From positions 186,001-250,000 of the forward strand of contig CAWAOQ010000006.1 of the NCBI GenBank assembly GCA_963783785.1: DNA of 64,000 nucleotides, in the 5' to 3' direction. Source of the stretch: CADEEN01 sp963783785. Lineage in GTDB: Bacteria > Pseudomonadota > Gammaproteobacteria > Burkholderiales > Burkholderiaceae_C. How positions within the stretch are numbered: the first letter of the stretch is position 1; every line of letters begins with the position of its first letter. The translations under genes were made by a program, and so were the position numbers. Positions 26,348-35,019 of this stretch are shown in pieces. The notes under the pieces are model-generated. The model ran no database searches, was not told the DNA's origin, and was given only the letters and a program-made list of their open reading frames with translations.

Positions 26348-26764
26348 ATGCACATCGAGCCCTACCTGTTCTTCAACGGCCGCTGCGAAGAAGCGATCGC
26401 TTTCTACAAACGCGCGCTCGGCGCCGAGGTGCTGATGCTGATGCGAAACAAGGAAGCTCCGGAGCAGCCGCCGCCGGGCATGCTGCCGCCGGGCTCGGAA
26501 GACAAGGTGATGCACGCCACGCTGCGCATCGGCGCCAGCCACATCATGTGCAGCGACGGGCGCTGCGACGGCAAGACCGAGTTCAAGGGCTTTTCGCTGT
26601 CGATCGACGCGGCCAACGAGGCCGAGGCCGACCGCCTGTTCGCCGCGCTGGCCGACGGCGGCACGGTGCAGATGCCGCTGGCCAAGACCTTCTGGTCGCC
26701 CAGGTTCGGCATGGTGGCCGACCGCTTCGGGGTGGGCTGGATGGTCAGCGTGGCGGGGGCATAG
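26348..26764 (+). CDS. VOC-superfamily protein, PhnB/YjdN-like
   Basis: A 138-residue protein of the 3-demethylubiquinone-methyltransferase-like (PhnB) branch of the vicinal oxygen chelate fold: MHIEPYLFFNGRCEEAIAFYKRALGAEV at the start, HATLRIGASHIMCSD in the middle, WSPRFGMVADRFGVGWMV at the end. Metal ligands are incomplete in this branch and the function is unknown. Promoter-like features were not found in the 205-bp gap on its left. Confidence 0.87.
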   Translation: MHIEPYLFFNGRCEEAIAFYKRALGAEVLMLMRNKEAPEQPPPGMLPPGSEDKVMHATLRIGASHIMCSDGRCDGKTEFKGFSLSIDAANEAEADRLFAALADGGTVQMPLAKTFWSPRFGMVADRFGVGWMVSVAGA

Positions 26765-26788
26765 CGTGCAAGCCGAAGACGCCAGCGC

Positions 26789-27355
26789 TCACGCGGGCGC
26801 CGATCTGGCCGAACTCAGCTCCCACACCCACGCCGGTGGCACGTTGCGCCAGACCACTTCGAGCCGTCGCCAGCGCAGCGATGTGCCCAGGCGCAGATCG
26901 AACGGCACGCGCGGCGCATAGGTGTACTGCACCAGGCGGCGCGCCGGGTGGCCGAGCAGGAAGCGTTCGATCGCCAGGCTGCTGCGCAGGCGCAGGCGCA
27001 GCGGGAGCGACCGGAACGGCAGCGACGACACCAGCACCACCGACCCCGGCGCGCGCTGCAGCCGCTGCAGCACCTGGTGCGCGGCGACAGCACAGACCTC
27101 GATCTGCGGGAAGCGCTTGCGCAGGTGCTCGGCCAAGGCCGGCTCCATCTCGACGGCCAGCGTCGGCAAGCCCGGGTAACACCGGCACAGCGCCTCGGTG
27201 ATCGCGCCGGTGCCGGCACCGAGTTCGATCAGTCGCTGCGCGCCGGCAGCGCCCCGTGCCATCGCATCGGCCAGATGGCGCGACGACGGCATGATCGCCC
27301 CGACCGTGCTCGGACGGGCCAAGGCGATGGCCATGAAAGCGGTCGCGCGGAACAT
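26789..27355 (-). CDS. Class I SAM-dependent methyltransferase (phospholipid/rRNA-dimethylase-like)
   Basis: A 188-residue protein starting MFRATAFMAIALARPSTVGAI with motif I LIELGAGTGAITEALCR at about residue 40 and acidic motif II LAVEMEPALAEHLRKRF. The short length, PSS-LADAMA start and SSLPFRSLP motif IV resemble phospholipid N-methyltransferase PmtA or KsgA-like enzymes. It follows the larger methyltransferase by 23 bases once that gene's frame is corrected. Substrate unknown; a lipid substrate is plausible given the PmtA similarity. Confidence 0.75.
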   Translation of the reverse strand: MFRATAFMAIALARPSTVGAIMPSSRHLADAMARGAAGAQRLIELGAGTGAITEALCRCYPGLPTLAVEMEPALAEHLRKRFPQIEVCAVAAHQVLQRLQRAPGSVVLVSSLPFRSLPLRLRLRSSLAIERFLLGHPARRLVQYTYAPRVPFDLRLGTSLRWRRLEVVWRNVPPAWVWELSSARSAPA

Positions 27356-27378
27356 GGCCCTCCCTTTGATGCCCGACC

Positions 27379-28192
27379 CTACAGACGCTCGAAGACCGCT
27401 TGCACCATGACGATGCGGCCCTCGTCCCGGTTGCGGCGGCCAGCTCTCGGCAATGGCGGCCAGCATGTCGCCCATCACGAGGGCCTGGATGCTTTGCCCC
27501 TGCGCCGGCGCGCGGCCGCCGCTGGTCTCCGCCGTCACGTCGTCCCAGGCCACGGCGCGGAAGCCCGCGTGCTCGATCAGTGTGCGCATCTCGGTGGGTG
27601 TCCTCAGAAAGTTCGTTGCCGCGCTGCCGGCCCACATCAGCGGAAAGATCGGCGGCTGCACCGGCCCGGCCATCGGCTCCTGAAACACCAGCCGCCCGCC
27701 GGGATGCAGCACACGATGAAACGCCGCCAGCATGGCCTCCTTGGCATCGATGTTCATGCCGCTGTTCTGGGTCCACACGACATCGAACACGCCATCGTCG
27801 AAAGGCAATTCGAGCGCATTGCCCAGATGGTGCGACACGCGATCGGCCAGTCCCATGCGCTCGGTCAATGCAGCGCCGGCCTCCACATACGATTCGGCCA
27901 GATCGATCACCGCGACCTGGCAGCCATGCTCCACCGCGAGGGTGCGCGCCGGCCCGCCCAGGCCCCCGCCGACGTCCAGCACCCGCAGGCCCGGCACCAG
28001 ACCGGCAAGGCGCGCGAGCCGCGTCGTGGCGCCCTTGCCGCCGCCATGAAACTGGTCCAGCGGCGCGAGATCGTCGATCGTCAGGCGGTCGAGCGATGCG
28101 CCCGAGGCGGCCAGGGCGTCGAGGATCGCCTGCCCCAGGCCGTCGCGGCCCCAGTAGTCCTTGACCGTCTGGATATAGTTCGGGGCAGGCAT
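27379..28192 (-). CDS. Class I SAM-dependent methyltransferase (sarcosine/tocopherol-MT-like), one frame change
   Basis: A ~270-residue methyltransferase. MPAPNYIQTVKDYWGRDGLGQAIL leads to motif I LRVLDVGGGLGGPARTLA, then VAVIDLAESYVEAG and WTQNSGMNIDAKEAML; the order resembles glycine/sarcosine or gamma-tocopherol methyltransferases. Near 27435 (CGGTTGCGGCGG) a base change moves the expected ending RDEGRIVMVQAVFERL, with stop TAG at 27379-27381, into another frame. Left uncorrected, the frame fuses it to the following methyltransferase. Confidence 0.78.
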
Positions 28193-28239
28193 GCAGAACT
28201 CCGTTCGTGCACGTAGCGTAGCCCACCCAGGAGACCCCG

Positions 28240-29205
28240 ATGCCCCAACCGATCCATCACGGCCTCGCCGCCCGGCTGGCCGCGCTGGCCTTTGCCGCCG
28301 CCACCACCCTCGCGCACGCCGGCGCGCCGCCCGTCAAGGGCCAGGCCCCGGGCTGGTACCGCATGCCGCTGGGCAGCTTCGAGATCACCGCGCTGTCGGA
28401 CGGCACGGTCGACCTGCCGGTGGACAAGCTGCTCACCAACACCACCGCGGCCAAGGTGCAGGCGGCGCTGATGCGCGCGTACCTGAAGGTGCCGGTCGAA
28501 ACCTCGGTCAACGGCTACCTGGTCAACACCGGCAGCAAGCTGGTGCTCATCGATGCCGGCGCCGCGGGGCTGTTCGGGCCGACGCTGGGCAAGCTGCTGG
28601 CCCACCTGAAGGCCTCGGGCTACACGCCCGAGCAGGTCGACGAGATCTACCTCACCCACATGCATGCCGACCATGTGGGCGGCCTCACCACGGCCGACGG
28701 CAAGGCCGTGTTCCCCAACGCCACGGTGCGCGCCGACGCCAAGGAATCGGGCTTCTGGCTCGACCCGGCCGCACTCGACAAGGCGCCCGAGGCGATGAAG
28801 GATTTCTTCAAGGGTGCACAGGTGTCGATGAAGCCCTATGTCGACGCCGGCCGCTTCAAGCCGTTCGAGGGCGACACCGAGCTGGTGCCCGGCATCAAGG
28901 CCATCGCCACCCGCGGCCACACCCCCGGCCACGCCGCCTACGTGGTCGAGAGCAACGGCGCCAAGCTGGTGGTGTGGGGCGACCTGATGCACGTGGCCGC
29001 GGTGCAGTTCCCCGACCCGTCGGTGACGATCCAGTTCGACGTCGACCCGAAGGCCGCGATGCCGCAGCGCAAGAGGGCCTACGCCGATGCGGCGAAGAAG
29101 GGCTACTTCGTCGCCGTGGCGCATGTGTCGTTCCCGGGCATCGGCCAGCTGCGCCCCGACGGCAAGGGCTACCGCTGGCTGCCGGCCAACTACAGCACCA
29201 AGTAG
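28240..29205 (+). CDS. Periplasmic MBL-fold metallo-hydrolase
   Basis: A 321-residue exported metallo-beta-lactamase-fold enzyme. A signal peptide (about residues 1-27, ending TLAHA) precedes the domain with zinc motif THMHADHVGGL (about residue 148), TRGHTPGHAAYVV and GDLMHVAAVQ as further ligands. The set resembles secreted lactonase-like or quorum-quenching MBL proteins, but specificity cannot be read. It is divergent from the methyltransferase pair. Confidence 0.9.
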   Translation: MPQPIHHGLAARLAALAFAAATTLAHAGAPPVKGQAPGWYRMPLGSFEITALSDGTVDLPVDKLLTNTTAAKVQAALMRAYLKVPVETSVNGYLVNTGSKLVLIDAGAAGLFGPTLGKLLAHLKASGYTPEQVDEIYLTHMHADHVGGLTTADGKAVFPNATVRADAKESGFWLDPAALDKAPEAMKDFFKGAQVSMKPYVDAGRFKPFEGDTELVPGIKAIATRGHTPGHAAYVVESNGAKLVVWGDLMHVAAVQFPDPSVTIQFDVDPKAAMPQRKRAYADAAKKGYFVAVAHVSFPGIGQLRPDGKGYRWLPANYSTK

Positions 29206-29275
29206 GCCCTCCCGCCGACGCCCCGCGGGGTGCGGGGGTGGGGCGCTATGCTTCGCGCCCCCTGCACGCATTGCC

Positions 29276-29749
29276 ATGGCCGGCATCCACATCACCGACA
29301 TCGAGCGCGCCATCAACTGGTGGCGCGAGCGCTCGCCTTCTGCCGACGGCATCTCGGCCTGCGCCGAGGTGCGTGCGCTGGCCGAGGTCTATGCGCTGAT
29401 GGTCTATTACCGGCAGCCCACCTGCGACGAAGACACCATGCCCGCCCGCGCCAAGGCGGCCTGGCTCGATTGGTACGCCGCGATGCCCGATGCGCCGTGC
29501 ATCGCGATCTGCTCGACCGCGCAGGGTGACGCGGTGTGCAAGGGCTGTGGCCGCAGCGAAGACGAGGTCCAGCACTGGCCGGTGATGACGCCGGGCGAGA
29601 AGCGCGCGGTGTGGCGCCGCATCACGATGGACGCCACCGCATGGCGCTTCAACCGCTACGCCGAGCGTGCGCGCCAGGCCACCGGCACCGACCACCCCGA
29701 CGCCGCGGCCTTTGCCGATCCGGCCCCTGCCCCGCGGGGCGCGACTTGA
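29276..29749 (+). CDS. DUF3717-DUF1289 fusion protein
   Basis: A 157-residue protein with two known small domains joined: DUF3717 at the N-terminus (IHITDIERAINWWRERSP, residues ~3-75) and DUF1289 at the C-terminus (PCIAICSTAQGDAVCKGCGRSEDEVQHW, about 80-125) whose four cysteines could bind a metal or Fe-S centre. Neither has a firm function. The stop overlaps the TTG start proposed for the MATE gene (TTGA), implying coupling. Confidence 0.82.
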   Translation: MAGIHITDIERAINWWRERSPSADGISACAEVRALAEVYALMVYYRQPTCDEDTMPARAKAAWLDWYAAMPDAPCIAICSTAQGDAVCKGCGRSEDEVQHWPVMTPGEKRAVWRRITMDATAWRFNRYAERARQATGTDHPDAAAFADPAPAPRGAT

Positions 29750-31165
29750 GCCGCGGTCGCGCGGAGCGCGGCCTGGACAGCCGCGCGGCCGCGTGGCGCG
29801 CCGACGTGGCGCGCATCGTGCCGCTGGCCTGGCCGGTGTTCGTGGGCCAGATCGCGGTGCTGATGTTCGCCACCGTCGATACGGTGCTGGTGGCGCGCTA
29901 TTCGGCGGTCGATCTGGCGGCGCTGGCGGTCGGCGGCGCGGCCTACATCACCATCTTCATCGGCTTGATGGGCGTGGTGATGGCGGTCAGCCCGATCGTC
30001 GGCCAGCTGTTCGGCGCCAGGCGCTTCGAGGCCGCGGGCGACCAGGTGCACCAGGCGGTGTGGCTGGCGCTCGCGCTGACGCTGCTGGGCAGCGCGCTGC
30101 TGGTCTTCCCGTACCCCTTCCTGGCCTTGGCGCGGGCCACGCCCGAGGTCGCCGACAAGGTGCGCGGCTACCTGCTGGCGCTGGCCGTTCTCGCTGCCGG
30201 CGGGGCTGCTGTTCGCCGCCTACCGCGGCTTCAACACCGCGGTGTCGCGGCCCAAGGCGGTGATGGCGCTGCAGCTCGCCGGGCTCGCGCTGAAGGTGCC
30301 GCTGTCGGCGCTGCTGGTGTACGGCGCCGGGCCGGTGCCGTCGCTCGGCGTCACGGGCTGCGGCATCGCCACGGCGATGGCGATGTGGTTCCAGGTCTTC
30401 GTGGCCTGGCAGGTGCTCCGGCGCGACCCCTTCTACGCGCCGTTCGCGCTGTTCGGCCGCGGCCTGCACCCGCCGCACCGGGCCGCGCTGATCGCGCAGC
30501 TGAAGCTCGGCGTGCCGATGGGGGCGTCGATCCTGGTCGAGGTGGCGGGCTTCGCCTGCATGGCGTTCTTCATCTCGCGCATCAGCGCGGCCGCGGTGGC
30601 CGGGCACCAGATCGCGGCCAACCTGGTGACGCTGCTGTTCATGCTGCCGCTGGCGATCGGCAACGCGTCGAGCACCCTGGTGGCGCAGAGCATCGGTGCC
30701 GGTGCAGCGCACGACGCACGGCGCGTCGGCTGGCACGGCATGCAGCTGGCGGCGTGGTGCGCGCTGGCGCTCGGTGGCGTGGTGTTCTTCGCCCGCGAAG
30801 CCATCGTGCGCCTGTACACCGGCAACGAGGTGATCGTGGCCGCCGCACTGCCGCTGCTGGCCTGGGTCGCGCTGTTCCACTTCGTCGATGCGATGCAGAT
30901 CGTGGCCGCCTTCGTGCTGCGCGCCTGGCGCATCGCCACCGTGCCGCTGGTGATCTACGCGACCTCGATCTGGGGCCTCGGCATGGGCGGCGGCTACGTG
31001 CTGGCGTTCAACGTCGGCGGCGCGGTGCCGGCCGTGCTGCACGGTGCGCGCGGCTACTGGGTGGCCTCCACCGCCGGCATCGGGGCAGCGGCGATCGGCC
31101 TGACGCTGTACCTGTTCTGGGTGTTGCGGCAGCAGCAGCGCGCTACGCTGCCAGCGGCAGACTGA
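29746..31165 (+). CDS. MATE-family efflux transporter, one frame change
   Basis: About 472 residues, 12 membrane helices. N-terminal half: IVPLAWPVFVGQIAVLMFATVDTVLVARYSAVDLAALAVG and VVMAVSPIVGQLFGA, typical of NorM-like MATE pumps. After VRGYLLALAV (about 30188, CTGGCCGTTCTCGC) one extra base changes frame; the second half resumes FSLPAGLLFAAYRGFNTAVSRPK and runs to 31165. Na+- or H+-coupled multidrug export is the family function. The start is probably TTG 29746 overlapping the preceding stop; its 3' end overlaps the convergent kinase gene by 23 bp. Confidence 0.85.
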
Positions 31166-33206
31166 GCACGAAGCAGCTGCCGCCACCCGCGCGCGCTTCG
31201 CAGCGCACGCTGCCGCCGTGGCGCTCGGCGATCTGCTTGACCAGCGCCAGCCCGAGGCCGACGCCGCCTTCGCGTTCGGCATGGCCGGGCAGGCGGAAGA
31301 ACGGTTCGAAGATGCGCTCGCGCAAGGCCTCGGGCACGCCGGCGCCGCGGTCGCACACCCGCACCTCGGCGCACGGCGGCGGCCCGGCGGCGCGCTCGGC
31401 GCTCAGCGTGATCACGCCGCCGCCGTAGCGTCTGGCGTTCTCGAGCAGGTTGCGCAATGCGCGGCGCAGCAGCCGCTCGTCGCCCTGCACGGTGAGCGCG
31501 GCCAGCCTGGCCTGCAACTCGGCGCCGACCTGCGCCGCCTCTTCGGCGGCGATCGCGATCAGCTCCACCGCGGCAGACTGGTGGGTGGCGGCCTGGGCAT
31601 CGAGCCGGCTGGCCAGCAGCACCTCTTCGACCAGCGCATCGAGCTCGCCGATGTTGGTGCGGATCTCGTTCTTCAGGCGCTCGCGCGGTGCGCCGTCGGG
31701 GGTTTGCTCGAGCAGCGAGACGGCCATCTTCAGCCGCGCCAGCGGCGAGCGCAGTTCATGGCTGGCGTTGGCCAGCAGCGATTGGTGCGAGCGCACGAGG
31801 GCCTCGATGCGCTCGGCAGCCTGGTTGAAGCTGGCGCCCAGCGCAGCCACCTCGTCGCGCCCGCTGGCATCGACGCGCTGGTCGAGCGCACCGGCGCCGA
31901 AGCGCTCGACGCCGGCCTTCAGGCTCTCGAGGCGGCGCGTCAGGCCCCGCACCACCGGGTAGGCGCCCGCGGCCACGCCGACGAACAGCAGCAGCAGCAA
32001 GACCACCAGGCCGGCGCCGTGCAGCCAGGGCGGCAACAGCGGACCCAACTGCGGCGCGCCGGCGCCGCCAGGCCGCATCGAACCATCGGGGCGCATGCCC
32101 TGCATCGGCCCGCGCAACAGCCACAGCGTGCGCCCGTCGTCCAGTTGCACCGGCAGGCCGTGCCGTTCGCCAGGCATCCCGGCGGTGCGGCGCAGGTACG
32201 ACTCGCTGGCACCGATGCGCCGGCCCTGCTCGTCGTCCAGGGCCAGCGGCAGGCGCAGTCGCTGCGACCACTCGCCCAGCGCGAGGGCCTGCTGCTCGCG
32301 CTCGGCATCGGCCGGTGGCAGCGAACGCTGGATCAGATCGGCCCAGGCGCCGATGCGCTCGCTGACCTGCGCGTCGAAGCGGCCGCGCTCGGCCTGCACT
32401 TCGCGCTGGAACAGCCACGCCGAGCCGGCGGCAAACAGCGCCAGCGCCACCACCACCGTCAGGTAGATGCGCAGATACAGCGACTTCATCCGCTCGCCGC
32501 CTGCGTCCTGGCGCTTCGCGAACAGGTAGCCGACGCCGCGCACCGTGAGCACGCGTTTCGGGTCCTTCGGGTCGTCTTCGATGGCGGCGCGGATGCGCGA
32601 CACGTGCACGTCGATCGAGCGGTCGAAGGCTTCCAGCGGGTGACCGCGCAGCGCGTCCATGATCTGGTCGCGCGAGAGCACGCGGCCGGCGGCCTGGGCC
32701 AGCACCGCGAGCAACTCGAACTGGTGCGTCGTCAGGTCGCACGACTTCGCGTCGAGCCGGGCTTCGCGCGCGCCGAGGTCGATCTCGAGACGGCCGAAGC
32801 GCAGCACCTCGTCGGCCGCGATGTCGGGCTGGGCGCGGCGCAGCAGCGCCTTCACGCGCGCCAGCAACTCACGCGGCTCGAACGGCTTGCCCAGGTAATC
32901 GTCGGCACCGATCTCGAGGCCGACGATGCGGTCGAGCGGCTCGCCGCGCGCGGTCAGCATCAGCAGCGGCAGGCGCCGCGTGCGCGCATCGGCACGCAGC
33001 TCGCGCGTCAGGTCGAGGCCGTCGCCGTCGGGCAGCATCAGGTCGAGCAGCAGTGCGTCGTACTGGCCATTGCGCAGGCGCTCGCGTCCGGCGGCCAGCG
33101 ACCCGGCAGCGTCGACCTCGTAGCCGGCGTTGCGCAGGTAGTCGCCGACCATGCCGGTCAGGCGGGTGTCGTCGTCGATCAGCAGCAGGCGCTGCGCGTG
33201 GGCCAT
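31143..33206 (-). CDS. OmpR-type response regulator fused in frame to a sensor histidine kinase (Cpx/Rst-like)
   Basis: One uninterrupted frame of 687 residues. Residues 1-120: receiver (LLLIDDDTRL, phospho-Asp in DALLLDLMLPDGDGL, Lys in GADDYLGKPF). 130-228: OmpR winged helix ending VRGVGYLFAKRQDAGGER. Then MKSLYLRIYLTVVVALALF (TM1), a periplasmic sensor, TM2, HAMP, HisKA with phospho-His in NASHELRSPLARLKM, and HATPase (NLLENARRYG, VGLGLALVKQI). Normally these are two genes joined by ATGA; here GGATGAAG lacks an in-frame stop. It lies downstream of a Spy/CpxP gene with a CpxR-type box, suggesting envelope-stress sensing. A one-base error before the junction could also create the fusion. Confidence 0.85.
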   Translation of the reverse strand: MAHAQRLLLIDDDTRLTGMVGDYLRNAGYEVDAAGSLAAGRERLRNGQYDALLLDLMLPDGDGLDLTRELRADARTRRLPLLMLTARGEPLDRIVGLEIGADDYLGKPFEPRELLARVKALLRRAQPDIAADEVLRFGRLEIDLGAREARLDAKSCDLTTHQFELLAVLAQAAGRVLSRDQIMDALRGHPLEAFDRSIDVHVSRIRAAIEDDPKDPKRVLTVRGVGYLFAKRQDAGGERMKSLYLRIYLTVVVALALFAAGSAWLFQREVQAERGRFDAQVSERIGAWADLIQRSLPPADAEREQQALALGEWSQRLRLPLALDDEQGRRIGASESYLRRTAGMPGERHGLPVQLDDGRTLWLLRGPMQGMRPDGSMRPGGAGAPQLGPLLPPWLHGAGLVVLLLLLFVGVAAGAYPVVRGLTRRLESLKAGVERFGAGALDQRVDASGRDEVAALGASFNQAAERIEALVRSHQSLLANASHELRSPLARLKMAVSLLEQTPDGAPRERLKNEIRTNIGELDALVEEVLLASRLDAQAATHQSAAVELIAIAAEEAAQVGAELQARLAALTVQGDERLLRRALRNLLENARRYGGGVITLSAERAAGPPPCAEVRVCDRGAGVPEALRERIFEPFFRLPGHAEREGGVGLGLALVKQIAERHGGSVRCEARAGGGSCFVLSLPLAA

Positions 33207-33232
33207 CGTCGCGCTCGTGTCGAAAGTGAAAG

Positions 33233-33258
33233 GCCCCGGTCGCACCTCGCGCCGGGGC
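33233..33258 (-). terminator. Hairpin between the Spy-like gene and the two-component gene
   Basis: GCCCCGG (33233-33239) and CCGGGGC (33252-33258) form a 7-bp GC stem with a 12-base loop in the 93-bp gap. No U-tract follows, so it is more likely an attenuator or mRNA-stability hairpin than a full terminator. Confidence 0.4.
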
Positions 33259-33299
33259 TCGGGCCTTGAAAGCATACGGCAGACGCCGCGGTGTCGGCT

Positions 33300-33860
33300 T
33301 CACTTCTTCGCGGGGGCGCCTTGCAGTTGCTGACGCTCCTGCATGTGGCGGTGCTTCATCTCGCCGCGCTGGGCCATGTGGTCGGCCATCTGCTTGCGCT
33401 GCTCGGGCGTCAGGATGCGGCTGACCTCGAGCATCGACTGCATCATGCGGCGCGAGGCCTGGTCATGCTGTTGCAGCATCTGCTGGCGCAGTTGCTCGGC
33501 GGCGGCGGCATCGACCGTCGGCTGCGTGAACAGCTGGCTGGCCTGATCCCGCAACGCGAGGTGCGCTGCGCGCTGGGCCTGCCGCTCGGCAACGTTGCGG
33601 TCGATGATCTGCTTGATCTGGGTGCGCTGCTCGGGCGTGGCGTTGACGATGTCGAGCATGCGTTCGCCCATCCGGCCCTGCATCATGCCGATGCCGGGGC
33701 CGTCATGCATCATGCCGGCGCCGGGGCCGCCATGCATGCCGAAGCCACCGGGCCCGCCGTAGGCCCAGACCGACAGTGCGGCGGTGCTGAGGACGGCGAC
33801 AGTGATGGCGACGCCGAACAGACGGAAGGCGTTGAACGAAGAACGGGTGGTGCGTGCCAT
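33300..33860 (-). CDS. Spy/CpxP-family periplasmic protein
   Basis: A 186-residue periplasmic helical protein with a signal peptide (VAITVAVLSTAALSVWA) and two LTxxQ-type repeats (ATPEQRTQIKQI and LTPEQRKQMADHM), the mark of Spy and CpxP. A Gly/Met/His-rich stretch just after the signal (GGPGGFGMHGGPGAGMMHDG...) may bind metal. CpxP-like proteins damp the CpxA sensor; Spy is a chaperone. AAAGGAG lies eight bases before ATG 33860. A CpxR-type box sits 71 bp upstream and the cognate-looking regulator-kinase follows downstream. Confidence 0.88.
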   Translation of the reverse strand: MARTTRSSFNAFRLFGVAITVAVLSTAALSVWAYGGPGGFGMHGGPGAGMMHDGPGIGMMQGRMGERMLDIVNATPEQRTQIKQIIDRNVAERQAQRAAHLALRDQASQLFTQPTVDAAAAEQLRQQMLQQHDQASRRMMQSMLEVSRILTPEQRKQMADHMAQRGEMKHRHMQERQQLQGAPAKK

Positions 33861-33930
33861 GGTGCAGCTCCTTTGGTAGTGACGATGCACAGACAATGCG
33901 CGCCGCGCGTGAGCCGCTGACGGCTGACTC

Positions 33931-33945
33931 GTAAAGCTGCGTAAA
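33931..33945. promoter_or_regulatory. CpxR-type binding site upstream of the Spy-like gene
   Basis: GTAAA-GCTGC-GTAAA is an exact match to the enterobacterial CpxR consensus GTAAA-N5-GTAAA. It lies 71 bp upstream of the Spy/CpxP-like start, on the strand opposite to that gene, between it and the end of the lipoprotein gene. Combined with the downstream OmpR-type regulator this suggests an autoregulated Cpx-like circuit. Confidence 0.6.
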
Positions 33946-33983
33946 CCCGCCTTGCGGCAGCCCAAGTCCCGCTCAGCGGCCGG

Positions 33984-34907
33984 TCACGGCTGCGGTTCGA
34001 TGCGCGTGAGGGTGCGGCGCAGCGCGAACTCGGGATTGCCGCTGCGCAGCTCCAGCCGCAGCAGCACGCCGCTCTTGCGATCGACCACCATCACGCCGTC
34101 GAGCCGGGTGCTGTAGTTGCCCATCGGGGCGTCGCCGAACAGCTCGATCACCGCGGCGTCGAACGGCCGGCCGAGCGAGTTCTGCACGCCGAGCGCGATG
34201 ACCTGGCCGCGCAGGCGGCCCATGCCGCCCTCCTCGCCGCCGATCACGTCGCCGCTGAGCACGTCGCCCAGTTCCAACTCGGGCCGAAGCAAGCGCTTCC
34301 AGTGCAGCCAGCCGCTCCGCTCGGGCATCTGCGGCTGGTTGCCCCAGAGATCCTGCCGCCAGGTCAGCGGCAACTCGCGGCCACCGAGGTCGGTCGTGAA
34401 CTCGATCTCTTCGCGGCGCAGCGCGGCCACGCGCAGGCCCAGTACGCGCGGCGTCCCGCCTGCCGCGGCACGCTCTTCGTAGACCAGCCGCTCGCCCAGC
34501 CCGATCGGCAAGGCTGCGACGCGCGCAGGCGCCAACAGCTCGGGCGCCGGCGGGCAGGCACGCCGCTGCTGGGCCTCACGCAGCGCTTCGTCGCGGCCGC
34601 GCAGTTGCGCCAGCTCCAGCGCATCGGGGCCGGTGGGGCGCATCGCCAGCAGCGCCGGCCAGAACAGCGTGGTCGCGGCCAGGCCGAACATGATGATGTT
34701 GTTGCCCGAGCGCTCGTCGACCGCGTAGGCCAGCTGCGCGGCGCGCAGACGCACGCGGTCGGCCTCGTCGTACAAGGCCTCGCAATCCAGCGCCGCGTAG
34801 AGCGCCGGGTCGGTGGCCACTGGCCGCACGTCGGCCGAGCGGGTGGCGCAGGCCGCAAGCAGGGCCAGCGGCAGCAGTGCCGCAAGCGATCGGGAACCGT
34901 TGGACAT
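33984..34907 (-). CDS. Predicted lipoprotein of unknown function
   Basis: A 307-residue protein starting MSNGSRSLAALLPLALLAACATRS, where LLAAC is a lipobox (Cys about residue 20). A second hydrophobic segment (NIIMFGLAATTLFWPALLAM) occurs near residue 75. The C-terminal two thirds (VYEERAAAGGTPRVLGLRVAAL... VLLRLELRSG) look like beta strands. I do not recognise the family. It is divergent from the Lon-like operon and shares its promoter region, so the FNR-like box at 34937 lies 30 bp from its start. Confidence 0.7.
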   Translation of the reverse strand: MSNGSRSLAALLPLALLAACATRSADVRPVATDPALYAALDCEALYDEADRVRLRAAQLAYAVDERSGNNIIMFGLAATTLFWPALLAMRPTGPDALELAQLRGRDEALREAQQRRACPPAPELLAPARVAALPIGLGERLVYEERAAAGGTPRVLGLRVAALRREEIEFTTDLGGRELPLTWRQDLWGNQPQMPERSGWLHWKRLLRPELELGDVLSGDVIGGEEGGMGRLRGQVIALGVQNSLGRPFDAAVIELFGDAPMGNYSTRLDGVMVVDRKSGVLLRLELRSGNPEFALRRTLTRIEPQP

Positions 34908-34936
34908 GGGCGTGATTCTGCCGCGCATTCTCTGCC

Positions 34937-34977
34937 TTGACCTTGCTCAATCGCGCCAGCGGCGCCAGCGCTAGTCT
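34937..34977 (+). promoter_or_regulatory. FNR/ANR-like box with -10 element ahead of the Lon-like operon
   Basis: TTGAC-CTTG-CTCAA (34937-34950) matches the FNR/ANR consensus TTGAY-N4-RTCAA except for C in place of R. TAGTCT at 34972-34977 is a reasonable -10; with a start near 34984 the box is centred at about -41, the position of class II FNR-activated promoters. ATG of the Lon-like gene is 70 bp downstream of the box. Confidence 0.55.
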
Positions 34978-35019
34978 GGCTGCACCTGGCGCTGACAGCG
35001 CCGTCATCGTGATTGCACC

